From Mesobacillus jeotgali (lineage in GTDB: Bacteria > Bacillota > Bacilli > Bacillales > Cytobacillaceae), in contig NZ_CP109811.1 of NCBI RefSeq assembly GCF_014856545.2, forward strand, positions 2,226,001 to 2,290,000: 64,000 nt of DNA, written 5' to 3'. The translations under genes were made by a program, and so were the position numbers. The notes beneath the pieces are model-generated. The model was not told where the DNA came from. It saw only the letters and a list, made by a program, of their open reading frames with translations, and ran no database searches. This document shows positions 1 through 7,912 of this stretch, piece by piece (within the stretch, counting starts at the first letter, position 1; the number at the start of each line of letters is the position of its first letter).

Positions 1-309
1 ATACAAAAAATCAGGATCACTAAGAGTAGAGATTTTTTCAAGAAACAGTTCTACATCATGAAAATAAGGATAAGGCAGAAGGAAATTAAAAAGAAAGGTG
101 AAACTCCAATCGGTTTTTGATTCCCAAAAATCCAGGAATTCTGCGGAGTTTTTATCTAGTTCCTTGAGTAGTTGACCATATAAGCGGTCCTTTTCAGTTC
201 TTGCATCAAGTAAAGACGAAGTAAAAGCAATAAATTCCACAACAGTTGAGTGAAAGTGCTCCACTACGACTTCATCTGCTTTTGAGCGGCTGTCCCACTC
301 TAATGACAT
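1..309 (-). CDS. Partial hypothetical protein, C-terminus outside window
   Basis: The reverse strand reads open from an ATG at 309 to the window edge (103 residues, beginning MSLEWDSRSKADE). An AGGTG ribosome site lies just upstream of the ATG. The visible part is acidic, mixed alpha-helical in character and has no membrane segment or signal peptide. I do not recognise the family. The N-terminal style resembles some ArsR-like regulators that carry a long N-terminal domain before the helix-turn-helix, but the decisive C-terminal part is missing, so no function is claimed. Confidence 0.6.
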   Translation of the reverse strand, partial: MSLEWDSRSKADEVVVEHFHSTVVEFIAFTSSLLDARTEKDRLYGQLLKELDKNSAEFLDFWESKTDWSFTFLFNFLLPYPYFHDVELFLEKISTLSDPDFLY

Positions 310-560
310 ATCAACACCTCATTTCATACATGTTTATTATAAGGCAATCATCTAATAAAGGAAACATGAAAGGTTCGGAAGCTTTTTTAATGTTATAAAC
401 TGGCTTTATTAAGTAGGGGTGTTTCGGTTTTTATCATAAATACCAGCTAATATTAATTAGATTTCCATTTTTCGACATTCCGGGGGAGGAGTAACGGTCT
501 TTTTATTGAATACTTATGTTAGTAAGAATGGAAAGCTCAGTTTTTTAAAGGGAGAAGAGT

Positions 561-986
561 ATGGAGAAATTTTATGTAGCATCGAGTTTTCGGAACATTG
601 ATGCTGTGAACTATGTGACGAAACAATTAGTAAACAAAGGCTATGTGCATACATATGATTGGACGAAAAATGCCCAAGCAAGGGAAGACAAAACATCAAC
701 ATTCGAAGATTTAATTGAGATTGGCCAAAATGAGAAAAACGCCGTCTTAGAATCTGATTTTATCGTTGTGTTACTGCCAGGTGGAAAAGGAACTCATATA
801 GAATTAGGAATTGCGCTGGGCTTGGAAAAGAAAATTTTTCTTTACTCTCCAGATGGAGCAATCAATCATTTTGAAACAACTATTACATTCTATCATTTGC
901 CAGAAGTAGAAAAATGTTATAGGACACTGGATGAATTAATAGAGAAGATCATCATTCAGTTGCCTTTAAACCAAGAGGTGTATTAA
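561..986 (+). CDS. Nucleoside 2-deoxyribosyltransferase-like protein
   Basis: The 141-residue protein begins MEKFYVASSFRN, typical of the Rossmann-like nucleoside 2-deoxyribosyltransferase superfamily. A later GGKGTHIELGIALGL segment (about residues 75-90) matches the region where these enzymes carry the catalytic glutamate and recognise the substrate. Enzymes of this superfamily exchange or hydrolyse the glycosidic bond of (deoxy)nucleosides in the cytoplasm. A GGGAGAAG ribosome site precedes the ATG. The gene stands alone before a run of small membrane proteins. The fold assignment is fairly safe. The substrate is unknown, and a TIR-like or nucleotide-sensing role is possible. Confidence 0.75.
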   Translation: MEKFYVASSFRNIDAVNYVTKQLVNKGYVHTYDWTKNAQAREDKTSTFEDLIEIGQNEKNAVLESDFIVVLLPGGKGTHIELGIALGLEKKIFLYSPDGAINHFETTITFYHLPEVEKCYRTLDELIEKIIIQLPLNQEVY

Positions 987-1019
987 TTCGGAGCTAAAAA
1001 TGAAAGGCAGGTGACCAAA

Positions 1020-1214
1020 TTGACAAAAAAACTTTCATTAATTTTGTTGGGTTTATTAGTTTTCGTTGCCTTATTTTCAACATTTTTATTCTTCAGGACT
1101 ATTTTTTCAAATCTAATTCCTGAATATAAAACAGCTGAAGCAATCCCTCTAGCCATTTTTTCAGGATTAACATGGGTTGCACTTGCTATAACTTTAAGGA
1201 GTCTTGAGAAGTAG
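1020..1214 (+). CDS. Small two-TM membrane protein
   Basis: This encodes 64 residues with two hydrophobic segments, near residues 5-27 and 38-58, joined by a short loop. I place the start at the TTG at 1020 because an AGGTGACC ribosome site sits just before it. An in-frame GTG at 1011 overlaps that site and is less likely. The family is not recognised. It is the first of three consecutive tiny membrane proteins on this strand. Confidence 0.55.
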   Translation: MTKKLSLILLGLLVFVALFSTFLFFRTIFSNLIPEYKTAEAIPLAIFSGLTWVALAITLRSLEK

Positions 1215-1259
1215 TTTGCATACAGTGGTAACATGGAAATTTTTTAGGGGTGATTAATC

Positions 1260-1403
1260 TTGAGATTTATTGATGACTTAGCAGGCTCTATTTATGATAT
1301 TTTTAAATTCATTTTAAAGTCGCTTAGCTATTTTCTGGCAGGTATGATTATCGTAGCAATTCCAATGTACTTGATTGTTTGGATATTTGGTTATTTAAAG
1401 TAG
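1260..1403 (+). CDS. Small one-TM membrane protein (47 aa)
   Basis: A 47-residue reading frame starts at TTG 1260, preceded by an AGGGGTGA ribosome site at good spacing. The N-terminal third is amphipathic (MRFIDDLAGSIYDIF) and the second half is a single membrane helix ending WIFGYLK. It sits between two other small membrane proteins. The function is unknown. Confidence 0.5.
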   Translation: MRFIDDLAGSIYDIFKFILKSLSYFLAGMIIVAIPMYLIVWIFGYLK

Positions 1404-1472
1404 AAGCTGTTTCAGAAGAGATTTTCCGTAATACTTATAAAAACAACTTACAACAAAAAGGGGGAGTTTAAG

Positions 1473-1640
1473 ATCAAGAGTCCATTAAGTAAATTTCTTT
1501 TGTTTGGTGCCTTGTTATCTGCGATTCTATCTTTTATTCTCGGCACTAAACTCGCTATACTGTCGGCCGGATTCCTTTTAGCCAATGCAGTCTTGCTTCA
1601 ATCTTTGAAAAAAAGAGAAGATGAAGGAGGTAGACAATAA
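1473..1640 (+). CDS. Small two-TM protein with ATC at the start position
   Basis: A 55-residue frame reads KSPLSKFLLFGALLSAILSF and onward, with two hydrophobic segments and a charged tail (KKREDEGGRQ). A GGGGAG ribosome site lies 7 bases before ATC 1473, exactly where an ATG would be expected. The first in-frame usual start is TTG at 1500, which lacks a ribosome site. Either ATC is used as a near-cognate start, or an ATG has been lost by mutation or misread. The family is not recognised. Confidence 0.4.
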   Translation: MKSPLSKFLLFGALLSAILSFILGTKLAILSAGFLLANAVLLQSLKKREDEGGRQ

Positions 1641-1737
1641 CTGTTTTTGTTTGATGCAGAATGGCTCTTGTAGAAGGAATATAGGTTGTGTAGGGAATTG
1701 AAGAGAACAATCAATGAATTTATGGAGTAGTGAGAAA

Positions 1738-1851
1738 ATGAATAAAAGTATCCCTTTTAGATTGATTGAACAAAAAGAAGGAACAGATAGCTTAGTTATT
1801 GTTTTACCCGGGGCGGGTTACTCCACACAAGCTAATGTAACCGTAGTCTAA
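1738..1851 (+). pseudogene. Truncated alpha/beta hydrolase, N-terminal remnant
   Basis: The first 37 codons (MNKSIPFRLIEQKEGTDS, then LVIVLPGAGYSTQA) look like the first beta strand and oxyanion region of an alpha/beta hydrolase. A ribosome site GGAG precedes the ATG. The frame stops at 1849-1851 just after the PGAGYST motif, where a short-repeat array begins at about 1850. The rest of the hydrolase is absent downstream, so this is a 3'-truncated remnant whose breakpoint coincides with the array. Confidence 0.6.
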
Positions 1852-1999
1852 ACTGGAAAAAAACGGGCGGAATTTCCAGTTTGCCAATAAATTTTGATTT
1901 TCGCCATTAAGTAGGGTGAAATCGCCAATAAATAAATTTTTTCGCCAATAAAATTTGAAAATCGCCAATAAAGTTGTGAAAACCGCCAATAAAAAAATT
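1850..1999. repeat. Array of 20-21 bp units with CGCCAATAAA core
   Basis: Six copies of a (C)GCCAATAAA-like core have their central G at 1883, 1903, 1924, 1944, 1964 and 1985, giving a strict 20-21 bp spacing. AT-rich spacers of varied sequence lie between them. The array opens with an inverted repeat, AAACTGGAAA (1850-1859) and TTTCCAGTTT (1873-1882). A related array lies at 38541-38616. It does not encode a plausible protein and has no unique CRISPR-like spacers. Confidence 0.8.
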
Positions 2000-2004
2000 C
2001 TATA

Positions 2005-2157
2005 GTGAAAAAAGGCTTAAAAGGGTCTTGTTTTTTCTATGTAATCTTGCTTTTAACCTTCAATCGGCCTTCGCTTAAAGAGATAGGCGATAAGAATGCC
2101 ACTTTTCATGAAGGAAGTGTGGAATTCTACAGAAATATACTGTTATTTAAGGAGTAA
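2005..2157 (+). CDS. Possible small membrane protein (50 aa)
   Basis: A GTG at 2005 opens a 50-codon frame with a basic N-terminus (MKKGLKG), a hydrophobic helix (CFFYVILLLTF) and a polar tail ending NILLFKE. The order fits a signal anchor or small membrane protein. No clear ribosome site precedes the GTG. The end overlaps the AAGGAG ribosome site of the next gene. It could also be the 3' remnant of a larger gene broken by the adjacent array. Confidence 0.3.
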   Translation: MKKGLKGSCFFYVILLLTFNRPSLKEIGDKNATFHEGSVEFYRNILLFKE

Positions 2158-2162
2158 TCTCT

Positions 2163-2933
2163 ATGTCCAATAAATTTAATATTTCTTATGGGGAACATCA
2201 ATCAAAATTTGGTGTTTTGCGTTTGCCTGAAAGTTCAGATCCATGCCCAGTAATAGTTTTAATTCATGGGGGGTTTTGGCAATCCAAATATAACTTAGAG
2301 GAGAATACCCCAATTGCTGAGGATTTAACTCAACGTGGTTATGCAACTTGGAATATCGAATATAGAAGAATTGGTGAAGAACTAGAAGGATGGAATAGCA
2401 TTTTTAATGATGTTATTGACGCTATTAACCATCTGTCTATTATTAAAGAGTCATATCATATTGACCTCTCAAATGTAACTGTTATAGGTCATTCAGCTGG
2501 AGGCCATTTAGCCCTTTGGTTAGCTTCAAGAATTAACACGTCGAAAGCCGATGATGTATATAGTGAACTTTCTATACCTATTAAAAAAGTATTAAGTCTG
2601 GCAGGGGTCACTGACCTAAAAAAGATGTGGGAAATTCACGAACAAAAGGGAATAAAAAGCCCAGTAGCTGCACTATTAGGTGGGGCACCACATGAAGTTC
2701 CTAAACGCTATAAAATGTCTTCTCCAATAGAATTATTACCATTTGAAGTCGATCAAGTGTTAATACACGGTGAGTTGGATCGTCATGTTCCTGTTGAATT
2801 AAGCAAGAATTATTACCAAAGCGCTTTAGAAAAAGGAGATAAGGTGAAGTTAGTTGTTCTGCCTGATATAGAACATTTTAAGGTCATTGACTCAACTTCA
2901 GCTGCTTGGGACATAGTTGTTGAATCAATTTGA
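2163..2933 (+). CDS. Alpha/beta hydrolase (esterase/lipase-like)
   Basis: This 256-residue cytoplasmic serine hydrolase shows the oxyanion-hole motif HGGFW (about residue 36), the nucleophile elbow GHSAGGH (about residue 114), the acid in HGELDRHVP and the histidine in DIEHFKVID near the C-terminus. The HGGFW and GHSAGGHLA combination is common in the BD-FAE/kynurenine-formamidase-like group. It likely hydrolyses an ester or amide of a small molecule. AAGGAG precedes the ATG. The catalytic triad looks complete. The substrate cannot be told from the sequence. Confidence 0.8.
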   Translation: MSNKFNISYGEHQSKFGVLRLPESSDPCPVIVLIHGGFWQSKYNLEENTPIAEDLTQRGYATWNIEYRRIGEELEGWNSIFNDVIDAINHLSIIKESYHIDLSNVTVIGHSAGGHLALWLASRINTSKADDVYSELSIPIKKVLSLAGVTDLKKMWEIHEQKGIKSPVAALLGGAPHEVPKRYKMSSPIELLPFEVDQVLIHGELDRHVPVELSKNYYQSALEKGDKVKLVVLPDIEHFKVIDSTSAAWDIVVESI

Positions 2934-2973
2934 GGATTCGATCTTTTTTTCACATCTAGGAAGAACGGAAAAA

Positions 2974-3048
2974 GTGAAAGCGTTATTCATTGGACTTATT
3001 GGTATTTTAATTATGGTAGGGACTAACTTAATTTTTTTTATTCTTTAA
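2974..3048 (+). CDS. Possible 24-aa hydrophobic peptide
   Basis: A GTG at 2974 opens a 24-codon, almost wholly hydrophobic frame (MKALFIGLIGILIMVG...). An AGGAAG stretch lies upstream at poor spacing. A terminator follows the stop at once, which favours a transcribed unit. It could be a single-pass micropeptide or the tail of the hydrolase transcript. Coding is uncertain. Confidence 0.3.
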   Translation: MKALFIGLIGILIMVGTNLIFFIL

Positions 3049-3073
3049 CTGGCTGCCGGATGGCAGTTTTTTT
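3047..3073 (+). terminator. Rho-independent terminator
   Basis: The hairpin CTGCC-GGAT-GGCAG is followed by a run of seven T. It closes the hydrolase and small-peptide unit. Confidence 0.6.
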
Positions 3074-3216
3074 GATTATGTGGGCAGAATTCATGACTGA
3101 TTCCAGGAGGATTAACGACATTTTTAGCAAATGATGCCGTAATGTTAACTATGTGTATTGGTTATTTATGGTATTATTTAATTTAGATAGGCTCCGATAT
3201 TTGAGGGGGAATTGAA

Positions 3217-3405
3217 GTGAAAAATAAGTTAAAAAAGTCTTCAACAGATAAGTCTATAAGTGGTGTCTGCGGAGGTATAGCTGAGTATTTTGGCATATCT
3301 TCTTTGGCGGTAAGGCTCATATTTGTTTTGTTACCTGGCGCTAATATACTAATCTATTTAATTCTTGTTAATGCGATGGATGATAGTCCTCCTTCGTTAT
3401 ATTAA
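3217..3405 (+). CDS. PspC domain protein
   Basis: This 62-residue protein is almost exactly one PspC domain: a basic N-terminus, then SGVCGGIAEYFGI (about residues 15-27) and a C-terminal membrane helix (LAVRLIFVLLPG onward). PspC proteins are small inner-membrane proteins linked to phage-shock or envelope-stress responses in Gram-negatives. In Bacillaceae they are common but poorly studied. AGGGGGAATTG supplies the ribosome site before GTG 3217. The gene stands alone, so a role in envelope stress is inferred only from the family. Confidence 0.8.
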   Translation: MKNKLKKSSTDKSISGVCGGIAEYFGISSLAVRLIFVLLPGANILIYLILVNAMDDSPPSLY

Positions 3406-3451
3406 ATAGATTGGTGCATTACTTGCAAAATTAATTGAAAGGGATTTTTCT

Positions 3452-3793
3452 TTGAAGAAATGGAAATTGCTTACGATACTTTTGACTAGCTTAATAATAG
3501 GTGTATTACTTTATCACGATGCTCGAACTTTGAATCTTGATCGGTCTGATTTACCTGTGAATGATCAGCTGGCGATTACAATCTCTCAGCGTTACCTTGC
3601 TGGTTATTGGACACATCCAGTTAAGCTGAATTTAACACCTTACGAGAGTAAGAATGTGAAAGAAACAGCCGAGACTTATATTGTCGATATTATCGATGAA
3701 AGGGATACGCCACTTTGTAAGGGGTATCAAATAGTTGTTGAGAAGGATAGCGGTAAAGTTATAGATAAAGAAGAGAAGGATTATTGCCGTTAA
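3452..3793 (+). CDS. Hypothetical membrane-anchored protein
   Basis: This 113-residue protein has an N-terminal hydrophobic helix (residues 3-20) and an extracytoplasmic domain of about 90 residues holding two cysteines near the C-terminus (LCKGYQ and DYCR). They could form a disulphide outside the cell. The start is TTG 3452, with AAAGGGA upstream. It is probably a signal-anchored or secreted protein of the Bacillus group. I do not recognise a named domain. It lies between PspC and GrpB-family genes and may share their transcript. Confidence 0.6.
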   Translation: MKKWKLLTILLTSLIIGVLLYHDARTLNLDRSDLPVNDQLAITISQRYLAGYWTHPVKLNLTPYESKNVKETAETYIVDIIDERDTPLCKGYQIVVEKDSGKVIDKEEKDYCR

Positions 3794-3853
3794 TACTATA
3801 ATCTTTTTTTAACAAACTCGAGAGTTTATAGTATTTCATTGGAGGCGATTAAC

Positions 3854-4357
3854 ACGGAGAAGGTCAATTTTATTCATCATAACACCTTAAGCGAAAAGGC
3901 TGAGGAAACTTTTTTATTACATAAAACCTTGATTGCAATCCTACTCCCCGAAGCAGATATTCAGCATGTAGGCAGTTCAGCTGTTCCAAACAGCATTACA
4001 AAAGGGGATTTAGATATACAGGTTCGGGTTGAAGCTTATCTATTTCCCAAAGCAGTTCAAGAACTTTCGAAATTGTATGAGGTTAATGAAGGTAGTACAA
4101 AAAGTCAAACTTTCCGAGCATTTAAAGATGATTCAGTAGATCCACCTTTAGGGGTACAACTGACCGTTATAGGCTCTGAATATGATTTCTTCTGGAAATT
4201 TCGTGATATTTTGATAATGAATGAACAATACCGAAAAGAGTATGACGAGTTAAAAAGGAATTTTGAAGGGAGAGATATGGAGCTTTACCGAAAAGCCAAG
4301 AATGAGTTTTTTGAAAGACTAATGGAAACTCCTGAATTTCAACAGTTTGATAGGTAA
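3854..4357 (+). CDS. GrpB/UPF0157 nucleotidyltransferase-fold protein with ACG at the start position
   Basis: The protein carries the GrpB-family signature: QHVGSSAVPNSITKGDLDIQ (about residues 36-55), with the GSS and D-x-D elements of the nucleotidyltransferase fold, and a typical helical C-terminus. GrpB-like proteins are presumed nucleotidyltransferases of unknown substrate. The GGAGG at 3841-3845 points to codon ACG at 3854, eight bases downstream. ACG-GAG-AAG-GTC would be the natural MEKV start if ACG were ATG. The only usual in-frame start, TTG 3839, overlaps the ribosome site and is implausible. The gene may be start-impaired or use ACG. Confidence 0.7.
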   Translation, partial: TEKVNFIHHNTLSEKAEETFLLHKTLIAILLPEADIQHVGSSAVPNSITKGDLDIQVRVEAYLFPKAVQELSKLYEVNEGSTKSQTFRAFKDDSVDPPLGVQLTVIGSEYDFFWKFRDILIMNEQYRKEYDELKRNFEGRDMELYRKAKNEFFERLMETPEFQQFDR

Positions 4358-4446
4358 CCTGAATATGGTCAGGGAAGCAAAAAAAACAGGCCGGGTATCT
4401 TTCAATAAACCCAATTAGTTGATGTGAATAAATAGTAAATAGTAGA

Positions 4447-4482
4447 GTGCGCTGATCTTGGGAGGATTAGCGCACTTTTTGT
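4447..4482 (+). terminator. Strong Rho-independent terminator
   Basis: GTGCGCTGA pairs with TTAGCGCAC around a 12-base loop and is followed by five T. It ends the GrpB-family unit. Confidence 0.8.
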
Positions 4483-4593
4483 TTTGTTGCTAGTGAAACC
4501 TTAATGGATAAATATGTTAATATAGGTTTATTAGAGAAACAGCATAATGGAAAAGAGTTGCTAACATAGTTGTGATTAATTTGAGGTGTTTCA

Positions 4594-5375
4594 GTGGAGA
4601 GTAAATTTATAAGAGGGACTTTCTTTTTAACGGCAGCCAGCCTGATATCCAAGATTCTGGGCTTTATTTATATCATACCATTCACGGCTCTCGTTGGAAC
4701 TCAAGGATATGTTTTATATAAATATGCCTATGGGCCGTATACGATCCTTTTGAGTATTTCAACAATAGGCCTTCCCCTTGCCGTTTCTAAAATCGTTTCG
4801 AAATATAATGAATTAGGTAACTATAGAGTGGGTTTGACTCTATTAAGATATGGAATGTTTTTAATGGTCATAAGTGGTATTATCTCATTTGCTGCTTTGT
4901 ATTTATCAGCACCATTCTTAGCAAGTGTACTAATTGAGCCTAATGATCAAACAGGTAATTCTGTAGAGGATGTTCAGTATGTAATTCGTCTCGTCAGTTT
5001 TGCTTTGTTAATTATTCCAGCGATGAGTATTTTCAGGGGATACTTCCAAGGGAGCCAATCAATGGGGCCTTCGGCATTAAGTACAGTGGTAGAGCAGGTA
5101 GTCAGGATTGTCTTTATCTTGGCAGGCGCATATATTACCATCCACATATTTAACCGTTCTGTTACCAATGCTGTAGGGATTGCCACCTTTGCCGCCTTTA
5201 TCGGTGGAGTAGCAGGATTTTTAGTTTTATTATTCGTTTTTTATAAACGAGGAGAATTAATAAAGAAACAAAGAGATATCAGTCCAAATAACAAAGACCT
5301 AAAAGTGATATCAATGTTAAAGGAATTGATTGGTTATGCAATTCCTTTTGTCATTACAGGACTGGCAATCCCAAT
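4594..5375 (+). pseudogene. SpoVB/YtgP-like flippase, N-terminal half (split by transposon)
   Basis: This is the N-terminal part of a polysaccharide-biosynthesis/MATE-like lipid flippase of the SpoVB-YtgP-MurJ family. It opens with a basic residue cluster (FIRGTFFLTAASLISKILGF) and several membrane helices. GTG 4594 follows a GAGGTG ribosome site. At 5375 a transposon interrupts codon ATT. Joining 5375 to 8657 restores one open frame of 535 residues (4594-5375 plus 8657-9482), so the insertion is the only visible lesion. The intact protein would move lipid-linked wall precursors or a related polyprenyl-linked sugar across the membrane. Confidence 0.85.
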
Positions 5376-5446
5376 TGTTAATGACGTTCTACAATGTCCG
5401 GAAATTGATGGTACTAATTGTCCGAAAACTGACGGATTTCCTGTCC
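5376..5446. repeat. Left transposon end with repeated TGTCC motifs
   Basis: After the terminal TGTT (5376), TGTCC motifs recur at 5395, 5419 and 5442, spaced 23-24 bp. Repeated sites like this at the ends are the usual binding sites for TnsB/TniA-type transposases. Confidence 0.7.
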
Positions 5447-5486
5447 AAAATGAAAAGGGAGGCAGTTTTCCTGCTTCCCAACGATT

Positions 5487-5723
5487 TTACAAGTCAACTT
5501 GGTACGTCTCGTTTTTCTTAAGATAGAACTTTACGTCGTTACGACCAGTGAAAATATACCAATCCCTACCCAGTTCCAGACGGCAGGAAAGAGTCTTGCC
5601 ATTACCTAGATGAAGATCAAACCATTCTCCACATCGCATCTTATAACCAGCATTGTCCCCCCAAAATACAACCCAACAATCCAACTCTTCATTGTAATTC
5701 ATTTCTTTCCAACGGCTTTTCAT
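5487..5723 (-). CDS. DUF5348-like small transposon protein
   Basis: This 78-residue soluble protein is built around CGEWFDLHLGNGKTLSCRLE and a following GRDWYIFTG, a pattern I associate with DUF5348 proteins found near mobile elements. The start ATG overlaps the ATPase stop as ATGA, so the two are translationally coupled. It is the last gene of the transposon operon and lies about 40 bp from the end repeats. Its role in transposition is unknown. It may be an accessory or regulatory factor. Confidence 0.6.
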   Translation of the reverse strand: MKSRWKEMNYNEELDCWVVFWGDNAGYKMRCGEWFDLHLGNGKTLSCRLELGRDWYIFTGRNDVKFYLKKNETYQVDL

Positions 5724-6520
5724 GAAAGTTCACCCTGGATGACTTGCTTGATCATATGGTCGTCAATGATCCTTCGGCCATTTTGTGAGCCATAGAGTAG
5801 ACTATGCGTGCAGAGTTTATCTATGAGCCTTGCGGCACCACCAGAAAACCGATGGATTTCATCGAGAGCCCCGTCAGAGAATATTGGTTGGTCAACTCCG
5901 GCATAACGAAGGTGCCTAGAAACATATTCTTCAACTTGGGCACGATCGAGATGTCCTAGCTGAAATTGGATATCGATTCTTTGGCGTATGGCTGCGTATG
6001 ATTGGAGCCGAAGTCGATCCCATAATTCACTTTGACCGACAAGGATAAGCGCCATCGGGCTTTGCGAATCCATTTTGAAGTTCAGTAGGAAACGAACCTC
6101 TTCAAGCATTTCACGGTCCAGAAGATGGGCTTCATCCACTACCACCACAGGTTGTAGCCCTCGTATGCCTTTCATTAATTCAATCTCACGATGAAGCTGC
6201 CGTTTTGCATCTCCCCGGTAAAACTTCGCTTCGGAGCCTAACTGTTCCAGAAGACCTTTGTAAAAATGCCGAGGTGTTAACTTAGAGTCAGACAGGTAAA
6301 GGATATGGAATTTCCTTTTATCCAATTTGTCCACAAACTTACGGATGGTCGTAGTCTTTCCAGTACCACTATCCCCACTCAGAACGGCGAAAAGCTGTCT
6401 TTCAGCTGTGTACTTCAGCCTTCCAAGGATTTCTTGCATCATCGAGGAATCATACAATTGATCAGTCGGAAGATCTCTGGCGAAAGGTGTGTAATCCATT
6501 TCATAGAAGGCTTCAAACAC
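5720..6520 (-). CDS. TniB/ExeA-like AAA ATPase of the transposon
   Basis: This ATPase of about 266 residues has a Walker A motif GDSGTGKTT (about residue 51), a Walker B motif VVVVDEAHLL and a sensor region LILVGQSELWDRL. This fits the ExeA/TniB/TnsC-type AAA proteins that choose target DNA and activate the DDE transposase. I prefer GTG 6520, nine bases after AAGGAGG. It overlaps the end of the transposase gene by a few bases, so the two are coupled. An upstream ATG at 6547 is less well placed. The N-terminal FEAFYEMDYTPFARDLP is typical of the family. Confidence 0.85.
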   Translation of the reverse strand: MFEAFYEMDYTPFARDLPTDQLYDSSMMQEILGRLKYTAERQLFAVLSGDSGTGKTTTIRKFVDKLDKRKFHILYLSDSKLTPRHFYKGLLEQLGSEAKFYRGDAKRQLHREIELMKGIRGLQPVVVVDEAHLLDREMLEEVRFLLNFKMDSQSPMALILVGQSELWDRLRLQSYAAIRQRIDIQFQLGHLDRAQVEEYVSRHLRYAGVDQPIFSDGALDEIHRFSGGAARLIDKLCTHSLLYGSQNGRRIIDDHMIKQVIQGELS

Positions 6521-7868
6521 GAGAATCATCCTCCTTCCAAACGGCACGGAAGGTCACGGCAGGTTTCTGTTCAGTTTGACGTTCCTGGTTCTTTCGTTCA
6601 GCTGCCTTTAATAGTCTTGAAGATTCTACATCCTGCACCTGCAGGTGCTCAGGTAATGCAGGACGCTTCCCAGCTCTTTCCCCAATGACCAGCTTCTTGG
6701 CTTTCCATGGAATATGACCCTCGAACTCAATGGTTAGCTCCTCGATATTCGCAGGGTCATAAACAACTTCAACCTGTCGTCCAATGAATGTCAGGCCCAC
6801 CTCATATTTTTGATCCATGAAACTGATGCATCCTGATTTATCAACTTTCCTCGTTTCACAATGGAGAAATGCATTACTCAACGTATCCGGATCGATGAAC
6901 CGAATCGCTTTCTTATCTGAACGAAATGCCGTTTCCGGGCTGATTTTCTCCCCAAGTGCAGAATGAGGCTTATTCTGATAACACTCTGTCAGCCACACTT
7001 GGAAAAGCTCATTCAGACGATCAAGTGTATTGGGTTTTTCGATGACAGCCTCACTTATGAATGAATCTATTACTCTGTTAAAGCGTTCAATTTTCCCTTT
7101 TGATTCAGCTGAGTATGGCCTTGTGTATGTAAGGCGGGTGCCTATTTTTGAGCAGGTACGCGACATCCATTTGGTTCGATATTGCTTTCCATTATCAAAA
7201 TAAACAGCTTCTGGAACACCATACTTTTGTATGGCCTGCCGAAAGGCATCTTCAATGATCCTTGAATCCAAAGTAGGGTAGAAAGCTGCGTGAAGCACAA
7301 ATCTGGTGGCGTCGTCGATAAAGGCGACAAGATATACTTGTTTCTTCATTCCATTCGGACCAATTGGCAGGTAAGGGCCATACTTGATATCTGATTGCCA
7401 GAGTTGGTTGCGATGTCGCTTCTGAAATCTCCTGGCAGCTACTCCTGTCTGGGAGTAGAGTCGCATATGCCGTGTGCTGTAACCTTTTTCAGTGAGCTTT
7501 TCCTGGAGCGTTGACCTTTTGATCTGCCCTGGTTCAGCCAACCCTTCCCACTCGAGTATCTGTATGATTTGAGCCACGCTCCGGCTCGGCACTTCCTTAC
7601 GCAGAAGGATTGCCTGTTCCAATAAATGAGGAGGGATAGCCTCAGACTTTTGAGCACCTTTTCTTCCTTGCGGCTTTAGTCCTCCAAACCCATCTACCTG
7701 AAATTGAGCCAAATATCGCCTGATGGTTCTTTCAGAAAGACCGCTAGCCTTCGCTATCTGGTCTCTTAACTCCTTTACTTTCCCAGCGTCAAGCCCCTCT
7801 GCCAATAAAGGGGATATCAGCTGAAAACGCTGCACTGCCAATTCTTCTGATTTCTTATGATCACTCAT
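6513..7868 (-). CDS. TniA-like DDE transposase (rve core, Mu-type C-terminus)
   Basis: This 451-residue protein has N-terminal helix-turn-helix segments (SGLSERTIRRYLAQF, about residues 42-56), then a retroviral-integrase-type catalytic core. The three acidic residues are seen in WQSDIKYGP, AVYFDNGKQYR and GKIERFNRV, and a beta-barrel C-terminal domain follows. Proteins of this type cut and join transposon ends by binding end repeats. The catalytic triad is intact. It lies upstream of the ATPase in one operon. Confidence 0.9.
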   Translation of the reverse strand: MSDHKKSEELAVQRFQLISPLLAEGLDAGKVKELRDQIAKASGLSERTIRRYLAQFQVDGFGGLKPQGRKGAQKSEAIPPHLLEQAILLRKEVPSRSVAQIIQILEWEGLAEPGQIKRSTLQEKLTEKGYSTRHMRLYSQTGVAARRFQKRHRNQLWQSDIKYGPYLPIGPNGMKKQVYLVAFIDDATRFVLHAAFYPTLDSRIIEDAFRQAIQKYGVPEAVYFDNGKQYRTKWMSRTCSKIGTRLTYTRPYSAESKGKIERFNRVIDSFISEAVIEKPNTLDRLNELFQVWLTECYQNKPHSALGEKISPETAFRSDKKAIRFIDPDTLSNAFLHCETRKVDKSGCISFMDQKYEVGLTFIGRQVEVVYDPANIEELTIEFEGHIPWKAKKLVIGERAGKRPALPEHLQVQDVESSRLLKAAERKNQERQTEQKPAVTFRAVWKEDDSRV

Positions 7869-7912
7869 GATACATTCTCCTCTCTGTGTCTATCACGAGT
7901 GTAAATCAGGTT

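Noticed and set aside
983..1234. Minus-strand reading frame
   Set aside because: It lies opposite the small membrane protein at 1020, which has a good ribosome site. The minus frame has none.
5610..6688. Plus-strand frames inside the transposon
   Set aside because: They oppose the ATPase and transposase genes, which have clear motifs.
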